A DNA stretch of 64,000 nucleotides from Parasponia andersonii (lineage: Eukaryota; Streptophyta; Magnoliopsida; Rosales; Cannabaceae): assembly GCA_002914805.1 (NCBI GenBank), contig JXTB01000136.1, forward strand, positions 798,811-862,810, given 5' to 3'. A program made the translations under genes and the position numbers. Shown here piece by piece: positions 60,292 to 64,000 of this stretch. How positions within the stretch are numbered: the stretch's first letter is position 1; every line of letters starts with the position of its first letter. The notes below the pieces were generated by a model, which saw only the letters and a list, made by a program, of their open reading frames with translations, was not told the origin of the DNA and made no database searches.

Positions 60292-60620
60292 TAGGGTCGG
60301 TAATAATCTACACGACGATATGACTCAAAAACGACACAAAATAAATAAGTTTGTGACCTATTTAATTTTTGTGTCGATTTTGGATTGACAGTGTAATATT
60401 TAACCTAAAAATAGTATGTGTAACACGTTTAATTAAATAAATTATTTTAGTATCACATCAATATAATACAAATATAACATATTTATTAATATTTTAATAT
60501 TTGAAATGTGATTTTGATTAATTCTAAATATAATTACTTGTGTTGAATTAATTAGTGCATAATCGAGTTAAATTTAAATAATCGTGTCAAGTAAATCGTA
60601 ATATGATATATGACATATTT
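60292..60620. repeat. Degenerate hAT-like terminus
   Basis: TAGGGTCGGTAATAATC followed by CACGACGATATGACTC and AAAAACGACACAAA follows the left end of the hAT element at 34210 block by block. Later words (AACACGTTTAATTAA, AATCGTGTCAAG) also resemble its sub-terminal repeats. No transposase or opposite end was found. Confidence 0.55.
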
Positions 60621-62252
60621 AATATTATGTACTTAAATTAATCCAAGAAAATAATTGATTTAACCTAACTACTTAGGGTAAACTCAAGATTTAGTTGAGA
60701 AACAAGTGCTCAAATCTTTCTATAGAATCACATTGAGTTCTTATGTACCACTAACATAGACCAGAATGAAAGTAAAGTAATTTGGTGTCATTCTAATAAA
60801 TAATGTCTTATAATACCTAGTTGAAATAAAGCCATGAGCCAACAAGTTTGTATTGAGCTACTCATGTTGGTCATGGGCTTGTTTAAGTCATACAAAGCAA
60901 CCTTGTAGCTTGGATATTTTTATCTCTTCTTAATTTATGAATACCTTATTTAATTTGTTTGTTCTATTTATATTTATTGCTTCTAATTACCTAATCACTA
61001 ATTAGATAATTTTTGGAAACCATAATGAAATTGGAAATGGACTTGTGTGTTTAGCCATAAATAGAGTGACATGCATATAAGTAAGATGGAAATATATTTA
61101 CTTTATGTGTTTAACGATTAGAGAATGCTTAAGCTTAGTGACTCTTTTTTCATTTTAATCCTCATAGAAATATAGTAGATTAGGTTAGAGAAAAATTTTT
61201 GCTTGATTATTGGAAGTGTCTTGTAGATAATTAAGTTCACTTGACTAACAAATTAATTTGGTAAAATTAATTAGAGAGATAGAAAAACACAAGTGATGGG
61301 TTGAGTGAGTTTGTAATCCTAGACATTCTTTACTTGATCTTTCTTTATTTAAATTTAGCTTGTTATTGTATTTTCTTTTACAATCTTATTTTATTTCATT
61401 TGCCTTTAATTTTTGTTTTATTTACGGTTGTCTGAATGATCTTAAAGTTGATATTTTTAGTAGTTAGCATAGAATTAACTAATCCTGTGGGTTTGGCACC
61501 TGTTCTATATTTCTCGTAATTGTGTGTACTTGCAATAGTGTGTTTGAGTTTTTTTTTTTCGCATTATTTTACACACACACACACTACGCGAATAATGCAT
61601 GATTCTTTTCCCAGTGATCTTCAAAACTATTCTAGTTTATAGTAACACAAATACGTAGTCTCTTAATACTATGCAGGAAAAGATTGTGCTCGTGGCTGTA
61701 CTAAAAATTATCCAAAGAAATCTAGGAACATGTTTATGGTTGTTCACTTATCTTTGAGAATTTTCTCTCTTTTGGAAAACTGATAAAATTTCTCTATAAT
61801 ATCTAGCTATAAATACTGAGGTGTCTACAGTTTCCTTGTATAATAAAAAGGAAACAAGAGAACTAATGGAAAATCACTAAAGGAATAAACGGCCTATGTT
61901 TGATTGACAGAGTTCTCACTTGCCAAATTTGACCAGTGACGGTGAATTCCCTTATCAGGACTTTATGTTACTCGTTTCTAGCTCTTGCAGTGTTTGACTA
62001 TGCATAGTAGCCTTTTCTATTTTGGCAATTAATTGAATATTATTTTGTTAGTTTTTCTTTAATTTTTTTGGTTATATCCAGTTAACCTACTTATCCCATT
62101 AATATATCTAGGTTTATTGAACTAAATCACTAATAGGAATTAGTATCGATCTTTATCTGGAAACTAGCATATTCCAAAAAGTATATCCCATAAATTGACA
62201 TTATAACTTTTATCTAGAAACTAGAATTACAAAACTTATATCTAGTGCTTGT
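60621..62252. other. AT-rich intergenic DNA with possible LTR remains
   Basis: No gene is recognised. Near 61475-61540, CCTGTGGGTTTGGCACC followed by TGTGTACTTGCAAT resembles the tail of some plant gypsy LTRs. An (AC)n run of about 13 bp lies near 61571-61584. Confidence 0.4.
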
Positions 62253-62326
62253 ACACTAGTGCCGCACAGGCGCAATAGCTGGGCTAGATACACTAGTGCC
62301 ACACAGGCGCAATAGCTGGGCTAGAT
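62253..62326. repeat. 37-bp tandem duplication
   Basis: A 37-bp unit starting ACACTAGTGCCGCACAGG at 62253 repeats at 62290 with one visible change (CCGCAC versus CCACAC). GCGCAATAGCTGGGCTAGAT is the same in both. Confidence 0.93.
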
Positions 62327-64000
62327 ATGTGGTACTGTTAGCAGTCTAAATTTATTCTAAATATCAATCCATTTCAACAAAAATGTAACCATTTGTTGGG
62401 GTATTTACTCTAAAAAGCATATTTGTAATTTTACCCTTTTAGTGTAAACAATTTTCTCTTATATGTAATTATAATATTTGCTAGATTAAACTATCTCAGT
62501 TGAATTATTTTTTATCTTAAAAAAGATTTCATGACTTTATTTGTGTATAAAGAAACAAACATGACTAAATGTTAATTATGAGGAGATTTGTTTCTTTATC
62601 TAAGTCTAAATTAACTAGTTCACAATTTGTAAATAAAGAGGGAATACTTTATTTACTAAAGATTATAGTATTTATCTATCTCAATAGAAATGATATGTCC
62701 TAAATCATTGAAATATCTGACTTCTGAAAAAAACACTAGTACAACATAAATAAATTATGTGTATTGAACATGACGATGTAATATAAAGAATTAGAGTACT
62801 AAAACTCAATTCTTATATTACCATAAACTAGCTTTGAGTATGTAAATCTTAATCCTTGATATTTGGCTAGACTTGCTTTCATAGGTTGTAGCTTTTTGAT
62901 TTGTTAAAAGACTAGCCTCTATGAAATTAGAAGTGAACTTTAGTATATTAGAGGTTATGATTTATAAATTGACGGGAATACCACCTAGTTAAGGATACTA
63001 TATATTAATGTCACTTTAACGTCTTTCAAGATTCATGAAATAATTAAATCTAAGATCTTAGAATTCATCTTGTAAATTGGTTGATAATTTTATTTAAATA
63101 ACTATTGAGAATAAAATTATCGATAATATTATTCATCGATAGAAAGATGGTAACTTAAAAATAAATATATGTTAGAGGGCTGTTACGGTAATTTTACATA
63201 TCCAACTACGACATTATAAAGAGATTTTACATGTGGAATAGAATATATTAGATAGATCGGTTAATCAAGACTAGTTGATTAAATATTTATAAAAGACATG
63301 ATATTTAATCTAAGAGTGCAGTATTGAGCCTTTAGTGGAGTGCCCTTTTAATTAATAGTATTTATATAAATACTATAATAAGAGTTATTATGTACTTATC
63401 ATACTATTGGAATTTAGATTATTTGGATCCAATAGATCCTTTGTTTAACTTAATAAAGTTTATTAATTAGTTGGTGGTATTTTGAAATTAGTTTCATGAA
63501 ACTGTGTAAAATAATAATTCTACACAGAAGTTGGTATGTTTATAAATAAGTTGCATGAGTTAGACATATTTATAAAGTTACGCTCAAAGCCCAAATTAGA
63601 GAATAAACTCAATCCAAGTTAGACTGGGATTAGCAATTTTAGACCTCATAAATATAAGATATATGAGAGGAAAATCTGTGTAGTAACCTTAATAGTGTTA
63701 CACGTGAAACAGAGGGAAAGAGAGAGAAAGAATTTGGCAAAGGCTGAGAAAGAGAGGAGAAAAAAAATTTTCTGCAATCTTACAGCCTCATCTCACATCC
63801 CGATATTCCAAAGGATCAAGAAGATGTTCTTAATCATTCTCCAACAAAGGATTCAACTGGGTACCTACTCACCTTATCGATTAAGAGCAGTAGCATAGAA
63901 AAGAAGATCTAGAGTTAGAGATTTAATCACTATCAATAAGGAGATCAAGGAGAAGCAAGTTACAAGAGATAAACCCTAATCTTATTTCTAGGATTTATGC
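62327..64000. other. AT-rich DNA, possible LTR fragment running off the window
   Basis: TGTTGGGGTATTTACTC near 62395 could be an LTR start. The right part (63690-64000) is purine-rich, with AAACCCTAATC near 63972, features often found in LTR or leader sequence. No partner LTR is in the window, so this is unproven. The 67-codon frame at 63695-63898 is not recognised. Confidence 0.3.

Noticed and set aside
1-64000. CRISPR array, operon or phage-like module
   Set aside because: Tandem units found (37, 44, 70, 135, 147 and 206 bp) lack spacer structure, and the gene content is nuclear plant type.

Overview
The window looks like nuclear DNA of a flowering plant, probably a eudicot. It is strongly AT-rich, genes are split by GT-AG introns, most of the sequence is transposon debris, and the two host genes that look intact encode proteins familiar from plants. 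No bacterial, organellar or viral gene block is seen. The species cannot be named from the sequence.

Layout, left to right. (1) 1-4440: remains of a Mutator-like element (MULE) with a Ulp1-type SUMO-protease-like gene on + and a MuDR-type transposase on - in convergent orientation; TCGA-rich repeat clusters in opposite orientation flank the transposase. (2) 4441-7320: AT-rich, no recognisable gene. (3) About 7386-18360: a decayed autonomous-type Helitron, with a T-rich repeat-filled leader, a Rep/PIF1-like helicase pseudogene and an RPA-like OB-fold pseudogene. (4) 19694-22609: a complete four-exon p24 delta-type cargo-receptor gene; intron 3 carries a duplicated segment with a long-inverted-repeat element between the copies. 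(5) 22610-34200: intergenic DNA with short tandem duplications, MITE-like elements, a non-LTR RNase H tail, a broken DC1-domain gene and a broken non-LTR ORF1 (DUF4283/zinc-knuckle type). (6) 34210-39053: a hAT transposon with terminal inverted repeats, an imperfect 8-bp target duplication and a broken BED/hAT transposase. (7) 41036-45788: a complete three-exon glutaredoxin-like (DUF836) gene with a 4.2-kb second intron. (8) 45789-50220: no recognisable gene. (9) 50228-51775: an LTR-like fragment with three 135-bp tandem units, then a MITE-like inverted repeat. (10) 52086-60086: a Ty3/gypsy retrotransposon with a perfect 5-bp target duplication, decayed gag-pol, and an internal deletion that fuses integrase directly to the 3' LTR. 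(11) 60092-64000: AT-rich, with a hAT-like terminus, a 37-bp tandem duplication and possible LTR remains.

Only the p24 delta and glutaredoxin-like genes appear functional; every transposon protein here carries stops or frameshifts. I found no convincing novel multi-gene system. The most informative signals are structural: the microhomology-like deletion in the gypsy element, a single N standing for about 250 bp of its 5' LTR, an all-nonsense and no-frameshift decay pattern in pol, the duplication and foldback element in the p24 intron, and the Ulp1-carrying MULE with its inverted TCGA clusters.
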